This document shows, piece by piece, positions 42,745-53,664 of a stretch of 64,000 bases of DNA (positions are counted from its first letter, which is position 1; each line of letters starts with the position of its first letter). Location of the stretch: the NCBI GenBank assembly GCA_023634235.1, contig JAMKCF010000015.1, forward strand, positions 5,061,698 to 5,125,697, in the 5' to 3' direction. The DNA comes from Pisaster brevispinus (taxonomy: Eukaryota; Echinodermata; Asteroidea; Forcipulatida; Asteriidae). A program made the position numbers and the translations under genes. Below the pieces are notes generated by a model, which did no database searches, was not told where the DNA came from, and was given only the letters and a program-made list of their open reading frames with translations.

Positions 42745-43559
42745 CGGAATAAAAAACAACAACCCAAAAAGCAGGTTTACTGTAATGATTTAGTTCATGA
42801 CAACGACATCCCAACCAGAGCCAAGGAAAAGGTCTCGATGGCGGAGCACCCGAAATTGAATTTGTCGTTAAATAATTAGATCACGCGCTATATTAGCGAG
42901 TGAGAAAGACTTACATATTGCAGCGCCCTCGGCATGTGGCGAGTAGTTCTGCATGCGTCTAAATTGTGTTGACATATGCAGACAGCAGATAACACGCGGG
43001 AAAGTCAAGCCCCGTAAACTGCTAAAGCGACAACGACTGTTCAAACGGCAACGTTATACACGTATATTAAAAGAAGGATCGTATGTCCAAAAAGCATGGA
43101 AGAAAAGTACTACATGTGTAATGTATCTTTCGTCTAAAAAAATAAAGGGATGCATATTGAGGCCGGGAAAATACACCGATGGTGCAGCCATCTTGTGTTT
43201 TTATCCAATCTAATCAGTGTAACCAAACTGAGGCTGGTATGACAAATTGTAGTCGGGTCTCCTTGTTGGTGTAGTTTGGACCAGATGATAAGACTGCTTG
43301 ATAGTACACTGGGAACATGATGACGATGTCGTGATGAAGGTCTTTTGGAAACCAGACATCACGCTTCTGATTTCACCACTCAACCGTGATGTCTGAGTCA
43401 CCGAAGAAGAAGCAACATATGGTTTCCGGAGAAAAAAAAGAAACAAAAACCCAAACCCTACATTAATTTCAGCAATTCCGAGGTTCGTGTTTGGGAAGCT
43501 GTTTAAAAGCGAAGTGTACCAATTAAAGAAGGGTTTTACGTCGCATTTATTCACTGAGT
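42745..43559. other. Non-coding stretch, no gene seen
   Basis: A basic 86-codon ORF (42953-43213) and a minus-strand 121-codon ORF (43210-43575) have no recognisable domains. No repeat recognised. Confidence 0.5.
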
Positions 43560-43745
43560 CAATTATTTTCACCATGGGCCTGCCAGCAAAGGTAATTACA
43601 TAACAGCTTTAAATTTCAGAGGAAATTATATCTTGGAATAATTAACACCAATATGAGCCATTTATCGATGCTAATAAATTGGTAATTTCCAACCATTTCC
43701 TCCAATTGAGAATTAACATCATCTGTCATGTCTGTAGGTTTTATC
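43560..43745. promoter_or_regulatory. AT-rich unique block, possibly regulatory
   Basis: Dense TAAT-core sites: 'aaaggtaattacataac', 'ggaataattaacacc', 'catttatcgatgctaataaa', 'ttggtaatttcc', 'caattgagaattaacatc'. Enhancer-like by appearance only. Confidence 0.22.
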
Positions 43746-43990
43746 CTCTTTTTTTTATCAGACTACATTCCACGAAATTGCCTTCCAAAATATCACCTTG
43801 TGTGTTTTTACTTCTTCTCAGTCATTCTTCAGCACAAATCTTTTAGTATGTAATTTTCACGAGAATAAACAATCCTCACAAACCAAAATATCTTGCAAGC
43901 AAATGAAAAAAAAAAAAAACTTGTTACGTCTACACAGACTTTTCATTTGTATTGAACTGTAGATGGATAACTTAATTTTTGTAGCATAGC

Positions 43991-44415
43991 AAAATAATAA
44001 TAATAATAATATATTGTATTTGTATAGCGCCTACTGCAGGCCAGCCTCTAAGCGCTTAACATTCAGTATTTCCTGCAAGGTATTTGGAGCTACGTTTGAA
44101 GTATGAGACCTACTCCCTTTACATAGCACCTTGTAATGGTTTACAAGGTGCTGTGGCGCAATATGCCAGCCGATCAAACCAGGAACACCGGGGCGGACCC
44201 CTTCTCTTTACGATAAGTGCACTGGGTTCTTTTTTCGTGCGTACACAACACAAGGGACCAACGGCTTTACGTCCCATCCGAAGGACGAAGCAATCATGGT
44301 TAAGTGTCTTGCTTAAGGACACAGGTGTCACGACCGGGGCTCGAACCCACACTCTGCTGATCAGAAACACCAGAGCTTGAGTCCAGTGATCTTATCCACT
44401 CGGCCACGACACGCC
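43991..44415 (-). mobile_element. SINE-1, tRNA-derived, full length with TTA tail
   Basis: On the minus strand: head 'ggcgtgtcgtggccgagtgg' (A box), B box 'gggttcgagccccggtcg', core 'gtccttaagcaagacactta', 'accatgattgcttcgtcctt', 'gggacgtaaagccgttggtc', then 'tgcgccacagcaccttgtaa'. A final 'taagcgcttagaggctggcc' and 'gcgctatacaaatac' region runs into a TTA trinucleotide tail (43991-44012). The 'gcgctatacaaat' plus TTA tail is the style of CR1/L2-type LINE 3' ends, which would supply the retrotransposition machinery (inference). Confidence 0.85.
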
Positions 44416-44436
44416 ACAAAAAATGTTAGTAATCTA

Positions 44437-44510
44437 CTGCAGAAAAAACCTTGTCAGCCGAGTAAATGGTCAAAAACTAGTGAGCCACATGTACCTTGCA
44501 AGAAACAGTT
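44437..44510. repeat. 'cagccgagtaaatggtcaaa' repeat
   Basis: Units 'cttgtcagccgagtaaatgg' and 'actagtgagccacatgtacc' resemble the degenerate repeats at 3428 and 40015. It lies directly beside the assembly gap. Confidence 0.35.
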
Positions 44511-44536
44511 CAATAGTCTTTTACCCCCCCTTCCCG

Positions 44537-44636
44537 NNNNNNNNNNNNNNNNNNNNNNNNNNNNNNNNNNNNNNNNNNNNNNNNNNNNNNNNNNNNNNNN
44601 NNNNNNNNNNNNNNNNNNNNNNNNNNNNNNNNNNNN
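44537..44636. other. Assembly gap of exactly 100 N
   Basis: 100 unknown bases, a conventional placeholder of unknown true length. The left flank ends in a C-rich run, a likely cause of the break. Confidence 0.98.
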
Positions 44637-44654
44637 TTAATTTTGTTGTAATCT

Positions 44655-44826
44655 AATAGTATTTTTGTTTGACCCTACACCGATGTGTGACAAGGACTGC
44701 ACACTCGGTGCTTTCAAGAGTCACATGGGGAGAAAAACTCCAATACCACTCGGGTGGGATTCGAACCCACAATCCAATCCATCCCATCCTAGAGCAGGCG
44801 TCTTACCGTTCGACCACTGAGTGAGC
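44655..44826 (-). mobile_element. SINE-4, tRNA-derived
   Basis: On the minus strand 'gctcactcagtggtcgaacg' and 'gtaagacgcctgctctagga' (A box side) and 'tgtgggttcgaatcccaccc' (B box), with body 'gagttttctccccatgtga' toward 44655. An insertion of 'atgggatggattggattg' sits between the anticodon arm and the T arm. Confidence 0.75.
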
Positions 44827-44829
44827 ACG

Positions 44830-45178
44830 GGGACGAGCAGACAGTGCAAATCGTGATTTCTAGCAATGTTACCTCAACAATTTTTGTAGATGAAAGAATT
44901 GCACCAGGGATAACGATCAATTTTTTTATAAAAAAAAAAAACAGTAATAAGTCTTACAGAAAGATTTGTTTATTTAAACTTTTACAGCGCATCAGGACTT
45001 TATTGTTTTAAAAAAACAAACAAATTTATGAAGAAACACATCGACATAGGATGCCAAAAGTTTCCTCCAGCTTCGTGTAAAAGTAAAAATTTGGTGTACA
45101 TTGAAATTTAGTACTTGAAATACAAACAACATTTTTTTTACATGTAGACCTAGGTGTTCAGGTTGTCAAAAACGATAA
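44830..45178. other. Non-coding stretch, no gene seen
   Basis: A/T homopolymers near 44921-44941 only. Confidence 0.55.
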
Positions 45179-45543
45179 CAGTGTTCTCCCCATGCACAAT
45201 CTAGTGTATCAGGGAAACATGGTCGGATCACGTGCTGATACATGCAAATTGCAGCCAATATACAAAAGAAGTAACAATTACTCAAAACTTGTGAGGTGGG
45301 AGGAGGGGGGGGGGTTGGACTTCAGATCGTAATCACAAAAATAATAAAGAGACCGCTTAGAATGCACCAGATTGCACAGCAGGGCTTTTAAAACCAAAAA
45401 TAACCGCCAAGTTAAAACAATTCTGAGGAGCTCTCTCCAATTCAGCGTGCTGATGACAAACTTCCAAAAGTTCGTTCAAAAATGCCCCCCAGTCCCCTCC
45501 CCCCCCAGTTTTGAAAAATCCTGGGGGGGGGGGGAGAACCTTG
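45179..45543 (-). mobile_element. CAGGGTTCTC-family element, both ends present
   Basis: Starts CAGTGTTCTCCCC and ends GGGGAGAACCTTG (terminal inverted repeat about 13 bp, two mismatches). Reverse-oriented body: 'cagattgcacagcagggctt', 'attctgaggagctctctcca', 'attcagcgtgctgatgacaa', 'ttttgaaaaatcctgggggg'. It has long G and C runs inside (45303-45313, 45523-45534). About 365 bp, longer than the 17350 copy because of extra sequence near the first end. Confidence 0.7.
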
Positions 45544-48099
45544 CGAAAGAGTCAGCATACATCAAAACACAAAAGTTTTATTGGATTGAGTCGACATTAT
45601 GACTGATCTCTCTCACACAAAAACTGCACCACATAGGTTGGTAATTGAGTTCCAAACTTGTTTTTAATCAAAAATAATCTTATAAATGTACGTCAAAGTA
45701 GATTAAGCCTTGCCAAAAACTACTGTGATGATTTTTATATATATATATTTTTTTTCATTTTCAGTGTTTGACCCGTGGAACCCCAGGAAGTCAGTCTACA
45801 GTTGATTTGTCTATCGATTGTCCATATCTTCCCACAAATTCGTTTGCAGAATGTTGGCGCAGATTTTGCAATAATACATAGAACTGCAATCAATTCCGGG
45901 CCTGTTTACACAGAGGGGGAATTTAACCTCTGTGCAAACGGGAAATTGTCAGCCAAAGTACAAAACGTGTGCAGGGGATATCGTCATAGGGTCTCCATGA
46001 TGCATAGAAAGTGCATCAGCACTCAGAGGTGATTGTTACTAATTGCTTGGCTTCAGTGCAAAAAGGGGATTGGGGGGGGGGTAGATTTTGCACTTGAACT
46101 GCACGGCAGCTTCATTCGTTGGTGAAGTCTAGGCACTCGGCCGGGGCAAGAAAAACTTTAGAAACGTTGGGAAACGATCATTAGGTTTGGGTTTCCTGCA
46201 AGCGATTTTCCTAGTATACAGCATAGCAAAGTGCTACACAAAACGCATCAAGTTGCTACTCAAAAACCACCATTTGCCGCTCAGTACTAGCATTCAGTGT
46301 GCACAAAACATATTCAGGGTAAATATTTTGCTATATATGCAAAAAATTGCTTGACAAAATCGTTCCCAGGTTGCAGGACACTGTGCAGACAGGACTTGGG
46401 CTGTATAAGCCAGCCACTCTGCGCACGACGCCAGAGTGTTCAGAGCTCCAATTTCAAGAGAATTTCCACACAGCCACAGGTCTTAGATGAGCGGTCTCGC
46501 AACTTTCAGCAGATCAAAAAAATATTCGTACGAGATCAAAGATATTTTCTTTTTCTTAAGTAGCATCCTCGCTGGAACTTTTAGAGCTTTGGACGAGAAA
46601 AGCTTCAGAAAAAGAAAATCTTCAAAAGGTGTGTATTTTTGGAAGAAAGAAAACAACACTGGAACGCAGGAGGTTTTGGGGTTACTCATGGCCACTTGCT
46701 AAAATTACTAGACTTGCGCCAGTCAAGTGGGTACTTCAAGCCCTGCTCTTTCACGATGTCCATTTATGGATCCGAAATTCGTTGAAAAAGTCACTGCTTC
46801 AATCAATTTATGTGTGCAAGCTTTTATGCAGAACTTCAATAAATCTATAAATATTGATACAATTATCTTTGATTTTTAGATTTTAAATGCAAACAAAATA
46901 ATATATCAATAGCTGTTGATAGTGATACTGATAGAAGAGATAAATGTGATAATGGAGTTGATGCTTGGTTAGTGTATTAAAACAGTACAAAACCATATTT
47001 CAGGGGCCATTCAGAGTAATTAACATTAACAAATATCGATCTTTTTTTCGAATTCCACCAACCCAAATTTTTGATTTCTAAATATTAACTAACTTTTTAA
47101 TACATCTCTACAAATTGAAAAACAAACTATTGCCTCAAATGAAGCAGATATTTTAGCTCTAGGCTCTCCCAGCTCAGGAGTTTTCAACAGCTTTTTTCTG
47201 GCTTCCAGTACGCAACTTTGTAGTTGAGGAAATTTTTTAGCAACCAGGCATTAGGCACGAAGGTCATGCTACCGAAACAAGGTTGACTGATAACAATAGA
47301 CAGTCATGGACATGACAAAGGATCAGGATTTTCCCATCATCATTTTTTTTTTCTCTCACATTTCAATTGTTAACTGAGTTTCGTCTTTTAGTCATTTCTT
47401 TTGACCCACCCAAGCACAATTTCGAGGAAAAAAAATAGACATTTTTTAAACAGCACTAATTGTTCTTAATGACCCCTTAGAAACAACAAAGAAAAAAAGA
47501 AAAAAAAGGCAAAATGTGTACTTAATTTCTTTTCTTTTTCTGTGCGCAGAAAAAACCTGACAACTTCGTCTTCTCCCCCGCCCCCCAAAAAAAATAAAAT
47601 AAAAGGTACGCATGCAAGCAAGCAATGACACCGTGATAAGCACCGCATCCATTGTTTCTGTCAAACATTTAACTCACTCATGTAAAAATGAGGCAAAATT
47701 GAAATTTGTTACATTCAGGCTCGCTGCATTGTACATGAAAACAAAACATTTCTTCAAATGCAACCTCCGCATTTACAACACACATTCCTTCCATTGGCAA
47801 TCAAAAGATGAATGCAGTTGTTACGGGCAGATTCATTTGAGGGGTGCACTTAGCACTTCTGAGCTATTGATACCCTTTTACGTTCAATTTGAAAAAAAAT
47901 ATTGACCACATGAAGTTACGACCGATAACTGTGATTCAGGAGGAGAGTCCACAATTTGTGGTAATGTGTAGCTATTAATATTCATTAAGCCTCAAAGCGT
48001 GTGTGGAGGGGTGTAAAGCAAATACTCAAGACTGTGGGTCTGAAAAAATAGCAAAACACTGTAGACATGCAAGAGGTGAAAATAAACGGTTGTACAGAA
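45544..48099. other. Non-coding stretch, no gene seen
   Basis: About 2.5 kb without a recognised family. The region 45770-46030 is repeat-free and contains a small stem (CACAGAGG with CCTCTGTG near 45920-45946). A G run lies near 46071-46081. ORFs show no domains. Confidence 0.5.
46535..46627. repeat. Imperfect 24-bp inverted repeat
   Basis: 'tcaaagatattttctttttc' plus 'ttaag' (46536-46560) pairs with 'cttcagaaaaagaaaatctt' plus 'c' (46603-46623), with one bulge and one mismatch. The spacer is about 42 nt. AT-rich arms make chance origin possible. Confidence 0.6.
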
Positions 48100-48465
48100 A
48101 CAAGGGCTTGAAATTACCACCTTCCACCACAGGCCCAAGGCCAGTCATTTTAGTGGCAGGCCAGTAAACCCACGACCAGATAAGTCCAATGGCCTTGATT
48201 AACATTAATAATACCTCACCCTGTAATACCTTTATAATATGTAAATAAAAAAAGTTGAGTTAGAGTTTGATCAAATGTCTTTCAGTATGGAAGTACCCCC
48301 ATTAGACAAGTGAGATTAAACGTCGCGTAGTGCTTGTTCAAATAAAAACAGTTGATGGGTGTAACTGTGTAGACAGGTTTTTCCCCTTTTTGATTATGGT
48401 ATTGTAGAACATTTTGCAACCAGGAAAAGATGTTGAGCTGCAAGCCCTGCAGCCTTGATTTTCTT
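48100..48465 (+). repeat. Dispersed repeat pair R5, copy 1
   Basis: Shares with 50375-50760 the ordered blocks 'aaggccagt', 'ttttagtg.caggc', 'agataagtcc', 'taatacct', 'agtgcttgttcaaataaaaa' (copy 2 'agtgcttgtttcaaataaaa'), 'acagtt', 'gattatggtattgt' and 'ttgcaaccaggaaaag'. About 370 bp, no ORF. Both copies lie in the same orientation, 2.3 kb apart. Confidence 0.7.
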
Positions 48466-49172
48466 CCCAAGTGTCTATGGTTTAGTCCAGTACTGATATT
48501 TTGTTCCATCCATGGGGTGCCATGGCTTATAGTGTAGCTCTGGAAAGCTTAAAATTACTTCCAAATAAGTTAATCAACAAATGGTTTTTACATTAACTTG
48601 AATACCATTAATGCGTACATGCCAGCACCACCGACTTCACCAAGCACACACATCAAATCATGTTTAGGCCTACACATACATAAATGGACCCGTTGGGCGA
48701 ATGGGTGTACTGTAAACACCTATCCACCCACACAACACAACCGAAAACCTAAACTACCATGACCACCACATAAACACGTATACTGACCTCCTCCCCTAAA
48801 GTAGTTGCAGTTCAACTGCTTATCATAGTAATATTTGGCCTTGACACTGAGAGTTTTGTTACCCAGCCATACACTCCACAGTGCTTCAGCTGCAGGGTCC
48901 TCTCAGTGCAGCTTGGATACAATGGTCTCCCTGCACAAAAACACAACCCACTCAGGCAACTACCAACTGACTACCTGTTGACATGCACACACACACACAT
49001 AGGCAGAGGGTCCACACAGAGCAATAAACTGGGCTTACATAGTCTTCAGAGTTACTAAAATCACAAAGACCTGTAGTATGTTGACTCAAAATTGGACCAT
49101 TCATATGGATAGATACTTAAAGTGTATGGATTCTCTGCCAGAGTTTCAACATCTTTAAGGTCAACAGAGTAT
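48466..49172. other. Non-coding stretch, no gene seen
   Basis: A CA tract lies near 48985-49000. Otherwise unique and featureless. Confidence 0.5.
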
Positions 49173-49313
49173 AGACCGTGCAAGTCTCGTGCGTATTCGA
49201 ACATTTTGGGGACCACTGTGGTCCCACGTACATTGCTTTAACACGTTAAAGAAACAAACTCACGCGCTTTAACGGATCCCAATGTTCGAATACGCGCGAG
49301 ACTTGCACAGTCT
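49173..49313. mobile_element. Foldback element with 36-bp arms
   Basis: The left arm AGACCGTGCAAGTCTCGTGC plus 'gtattcgaacatt' (from 49173) and the right arm (ending GCGAGACTTGCACAGTCT at 49313) are inverted repeats over about 36 bp, with two substitutions and a short gap. The outer edges read TATAGAC and GTCTATTA, so the TA may be the target duplication. The spacer contains two more palindromes: GGGACCACTGTGGTCCC and CTTTAACACGTTAAAG. Total about 141 bp, single copy here. Confidence 0.8.
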
Positions 49314-49329
49314 ATTACAACAGCAAAGT

Positions 49330-49608
49330 CAGTCTGTTCTCCCAGGATTTGGCAAAACTTCTGGGCATTCTGGACCCATTTTTGTTAATATTTGGCCGAA
49401 GCACGCTGAATTGAAACAAGGTTTCCAGAACGTCTTTTACTTGGTGTTTATCTTGGTTTTCAAAGCCCTACTGTGCAATCTGGAGCACTTTACATAGTTT
49501 TCTCTTGATATTTTTTATGAATCAAACAAAATTGAAAATAAATATATATATATATTTTTTTAACTTGCCGAAATGCACGCGTATCGGCCCGATACTCTAG
49601 CTTGTGCA
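49330..49608 (+). mobile_element. CAGGGTTCTC-family element, right end missing
   Basis: Left end 'cagtctgttctcccagg', then 'ttctgggcattctggaccca', 'tggccgaagcacgctgaatt', 'aagccctactgtgcaatctg' and 'gcgtatcggcccgatactct' plus 'agcttgtg'. The last block is the inner edge of the right terminus seen in the 56840 copy. The terminal repeat beyond it is absent. Confidence 0.75.
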
Positions 49609-50267
49609 TAGTCAAGTACTGAACCCCCAAACACAAACCCCACCCCCAATCAAAACTGCTTGATCAACCCATAGAGCTGGAAGTCCTTGCTCTATACATA
49701 GGCTATTACATTTGTATATTATATGATCTATTTCACCTCCATGCCTCAATTAAAGTGCCTACAAGGTTTGTCAGTAACTGTCTCCAACGTCAGTCTTTCC
49801 TTCTGTTGATTCTACACTAGAAGGTTGAGAACATTTTTTGAGTTATAGAACCCCACACAGCCTCCCAACATTCCCTTCTGGGGGCCTACCCTACGCTTTC
49901 AAACCAACACCTCTAAACATAGTGAGCATGCTGGCCATGGATTTCTCCTAGATCAGCGTCCCATCATGTGCTGCAGACCATGGGCTTCATCTCAACCAAG
50001 CTATCCTTTTTATAGCTCCATGGCTAAACTGAGCATCTCCTGCTACAACATGTCAGCAGTATCCTTGGCTCTAGACTATTTCAAGCCTCCTCACAATACA
50101 CAAAGTGTGTGGATTGTGAGATAATGCATGCCTCATTGACTTGAGATTTCAACATTCCTGTTTTGGTCATCAAGTGAGAATACAGTGCAGTGGACTCAGC
50201 CATAGGGCCCCCCCCCCTTGTACTGACTTTCTCAAGAGCAAGGCTGGCAAACTACCCATTGCCCCAC
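49609..50267. other. Non-coding stretch, no gene seen
   Basis: Small stems of the 'catagagc...gctctat' type near 49671-49702. A C run lies near 50210-50218. Nothing else recognised. Confidence 0.5.
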
Positions 50268-50370
50268 TTCTCATGAAGCTGTTAAGCAAGATACTAGTGC
50301 TTAGCTAACTTTTCTGCTAAACAAAAATTAGCTGGAAACCACTCACAAACAGTGTACATGTAAAGAAGGC
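50268..50370. mobile_element. Palindromic family, left-half fragment
   Basis: 'cttctcatgaagctgttaag', 'cttttctgctaaacaaaaat' and 'agctggaaaccactcacaaa' match the left half of the family. It is cut off where repeat R5 begins. Confidence 0.65.
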
Positions 50371-50374
50371 TCAA

Positions 50375-50760
50375 ATTTTACACTGGACAACAAGGCCAGT
50401 GATTTCAGTGTCAGGCTTGTAACTGGACAAGTCCGGCGGTCTTGTGTTTTCCCAAATGAATAACAATTACTTTATTGTGTAATATCTTGAACAAAAACAA
50501 ATTATGTTCAAATGTTGACAAAATACCTTTAATTTATTTTGAGTGATGAAGTTAATACGTAATGCCCACAAAAGGAATCTGACACCGTAATAGGCCTTAG
50601 TGCTTGTTTCAAATAAAAACAGTTACAAAATGCATGTTAAACTGCGTCAGAAAGTTTGTTTCTCATTTTGATTCTGGTCTTGTTAAAACAATTTTGACCC
50701 AGTCGAAAAGTTTTTAAAGCAGCAAGCTCTGTCTGTGATCTTGTGAACTTTTCTACAAAA
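50375..50760 (+). repeat. Dispersed repeat pair R5, copy 2
   Basis: Partner of 48100-48465. It sits between two pieces of the palindromic family (50268-50370 and 50775-50870). This suggests that R5 inserted into a palindromic-family copy and split it. Confidence 0.7.
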
Positions 50761-50774
50761 TTCGAGGCCTACCT

Positions 50775-51035
50775 ACACATGGTGTTTTGGCTGTTTTACC
50801 TGATTCTCCTTTAGCACAATTTGTTTTGCTTATAAATGTTTGTGTGCCTCATGGCTTTATGAAGTACCTGGGCCAAAGTTTGATTTAAGCGAAGAAAGAT
50901 CTTGCTAATTTTCCAAACAGGTTACCAATGAGGGATTCCATGCTTAATTGCATAGGCCTGCTGGTTCCCTGCTATTTTCACCTAGCAAATAATAGAAGTG
51001 TTTGGTAATAAAGTCCGCCTTCACAGCTTTCTGGT
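50775..51035. mobile_element. Palindromic family, right half plus a second partial copy
   Basis: 'tggtgttttggctg', 'ttgttttgcttataaatg' and 'catggctttatgaagtacct' then 'gggcc' form a right half. It is followed by 'cgaagaaagatcttgctaat', 'aaacaggttaccaatgaggg' and 'ctggttccctgctattttca' from another decayed copy. Confidence 0.6.
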
Positions 51036-51039
51036 AATG

Positions 51040-51500
51040 AGCTTTGTACCTCTCGGTGGGAGGGAGTTGGGGGTTCATAGGGAGGGGAAACTTCATCCCT
51101 TCATTCTAAAATCTTCACTAATCTCTCCGATTAGTTTAAATTATTTAGTTCTTTTTTCGGATTCACCATGAGTGTCAATAAAGCCCATACATGTACCTCA
51201 ACAGCCATAATAAACTTTAGCGTCACAGTGACTTCTGTAATAGCGTATTCCAAATCAATATTTGTGCTCCATCAATGGAGCATTATTAACAATCCATTGT
51301 GCATTCGATAGAGTGACGCCCTTCAAGTTCCACGGTTCCCTGCAGTACAACAATACCCTGCAATTAACGGGCGGTTCCATGCAGGGCTATGACGATCGGA
51401 CATTTTGTGGCCCAGTTAGGCATTTAACTCTAAAACCACAAGAAATGGATCTGGTTGAAGACCAACAAAACAACCAGGGATTACTGGGAAGGAGAGTTTG
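51040..51500. promoter_or_regulatory. Unique block with perfect palindrome, possibly regulatory
   Basis: Repeat-free, balanced composition. Sites include 'ctctccgattagtttaaatt', 'gcgtcacagtgac', 'cattattaacaatcc' and 'taaaaccaca'. The perfect palindrome GCTCCATCAATGGAGC lies near 51267-51282. A 79-codon ORF (51262-51501) is open but unrecognised. It could be conserved non-coding DNA or an unrecognised exon. Confidence 0.22.
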
Positions 51501-51669
51501 AAAACATCTTTTGATCTTCGTCTTAAAGAAACGATTAGTTGGAACACCAAACCACTCCAATTAGTTTAACCTATTTTTCTTCCCCTGTGATCTACAGTTC
51601 TGTTCTATCTAACGTTAGAACCCGACGTTCGGCATGGACGCTGTTCCTGTAAGCAAATTTGTTTTGTTA

Positions 51670-51850
51670 TAGCATTGATTGCAAAGGTCATTGCCTGCAC
51701 TGATCTATTGTTGCATCAACAGAGTTGCTTACTGAAATGGCGTCCAGTGCACGCTTTACGTACATTTCAGCCCGACTTGCCCATCTTGCGCGTTCGAATT
51801 GCCCATCTTGCGCGTTCGACTTGCCCATCTTGCGCGTGTGGCACTATCCG
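51670..51850 (+). repeat. Dispersed repeat pair R4, copy 2, with 22-bp triplication
   Basis: Homologous to 40195-40325 through 'actgatctattg' and 'agagttgcttactgaaatgg' to 'cgtccagtg'. Beyond that point this copy has three units of 22 bp ('ttgcccatcttgcgcgttcg' plus 'aa') at 51777-51842, where copy 1 has three 12-bp units. Confidence 0.8.
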
Positions 51851-52814
51851 ATCTTTGGTTGTAATGCACAAATATTTGTGAGGTCCTTTCAACAAGGCTC
51901 CCACCAAAATGTTCTCTTTGAGTCACGTTGTGCATCAAGGACTTCTTTGGAAAAAGAAACAATAGAACAAAATGGAAGGAACGAACAATCTGCATATAAC
52001 GGTTGGGTTCCCAGAGATAAACATTTGGGTGTAGTCAGTGGGTCAGCACAAACTGAAGGAATTTGATGCATAGCCAAAAAAGCTAAGTGCGACGCCACTT
52101 TGCATTACTTTTTTTTTTACAAAAAGAAAACTGTCCAGTTTTCCCTATTGTTGATACCGGATGCGACAAATTTCACCTTACTTTCATATATGTTTTCATA
52201 AAATGCAGAAGTAAGTTTAAGAAAACTGGTGGTCACACAAACTTATACTACAAAGTCTTAACTGTCAAACTGTTTGTAGGCACCCCCCCCCCCCCCCAAT
52301 GGTTCGTCTAATGCTATCAGCAAAATGTGGCTGATACCAGCATCCCCTCTAGGTTCCCCTCACCCACTTTTTTACCTTGTAAATAATCTCAGTCCTCTAG
52401 TTAACATTGCAGCCCCCCCCCCCCCCGCCCCACCATCTTTGCCCCCACGGCAGCTTGACACAAAACTCGATTTCCTCATCTCGGTAAATAATATTCATTG
52501 ATTCCTTAACAACCCACTGAACACACACAACCCCGGCCAGAGAACCAACAGAATTGAAAAAAAACCTGACGTCACTGAATAAATACCATTAACAGGTTTC
52601 CCATGTGAGTTAATCGAGTCGGACAACCTCAAAAAGAGAAATATCAACATCAAGTCAACAACTCCAGAGAAATTCAAATTCAAAATAATTATCGGAACAT
52701 GTGTAAATAGGCAATTAGTTTTTCGAGAACTTTGTACTGAAACATCGAGAACCAGCTTTGCTTTCTGAAGCTAAACGAACCTTTTCAACTATGCAACTTA
52801 TTTAATATTAACAG
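51851..52814. other. Non-coding stretch with C runs
   Basis: C runs near 52283-52297 and 52413-52426. ORFs show no domains. No repeat recognised. Confidence 0.5.
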
Positions 52815-52990
52815 CTCAGTCAAACTGGTACAGGGCCGGCTCGTTAATCCGGAGGTCACAGGTTAAAAGTCCTGCTCTGGTAAATTTGTATTTGTTCAGC
52901 CCAAAATAACAAATATATAAAAACAGGCCACAGATAAGTCTGAATTCAGATAAAAGTCTGAAACTGTTCACCCCTTCAATCCTTCTCTGC
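52815..52990 (+). mobile_element. SINE-5, tRNA-derived
   Basis: A box side 'cagctcagtcaaactggtac', then 'ggccggctcgttaatccgga' and a diverged B box 'cacaggttaaaagtcctgct'. The body 'ctggtaaatttgtatttgtt' and 'cagcccaaaataac' extends to 'ctgaattcagataaaagtct'. The last block recurs near 62771-62790, suggesting a second, tail-only copy there. Confidence 0.6.
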
Positions 52991-53304
52991 AGCAACAAAA
53001 CTTCCGTAGAGAAAGGAAAAAAAATTTAAGTCTGCTGAAATGTAAACAATTTCTGGCCATGCCTGAAAAAGATTTCAAGAATTTCATCTTGAAAATATTA
53101 TGAAGAAATGTATGAACTTTGTGACAACTGTTCAAATGATTTTGTCGAAGGATAGAAAAAACTCATAATATTTCCATCTGGGACAGAATTCATTACAAAA
53201 AACTGACAAAGTTGCAAAAAAGATCTTGCATGGCAAAAAAAAAACAGGGGGCGCCGTCAAGCTGCGTAAAGTGCAATGATCGTGATGATTGTGGCCGATT
53301 CCAA
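52991..53304. other. Non-coding stretch, no gene seen
   Basis: A-rich short runs. Nothing recognised. Confidence 0.5.
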
Positions 53305-53594
53305 ACTGGGCCCAATTTCACGGCTCCTTACTGCAAAATTCTGCGCTTACATGTCATTCACCATTCTCCGGTAACTAGGTTAGTACGTAATTCTGCACCA
53401 GCTGCATTTAAGCTAGGAATGCTCTGTACCGTTAGGATCACACGGGCACAAGGAAGAAGTCATCTTTGAAATTCGCTTTCTTGTTTAACAGTAAACAGAG
53501 CCTTCAGCGTGGGACCTGATTGCCCAGAAGATAAAATTGTTACAATTTTTAATTTTTTCTCCTGCACAGGAGCTTCATGAAATTGGGGCCCAGT
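53305..53594. mobile_element. Palindromic family, long variant with intact ends
   Basis: Outer ends ACTGGGCCCAATTTCA (53305-53320) and TGAAATTGGGGCCCAGT (53578-53594) are inverted repeats differing by one inserted base. The interior is about 290 bp and largely unlike the standard copy. Only 'gctccttactgcaaaattct' and 'cttgtttaacag' hint at the family body. Confidence 0.75.
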
Positions 53595-53664
53595 CAATAT
53601 TTGTGAGCATACAATTTCCAATCCACCAATAACTTACAGAACCACTGCAAGGTTTTTTTAACAG

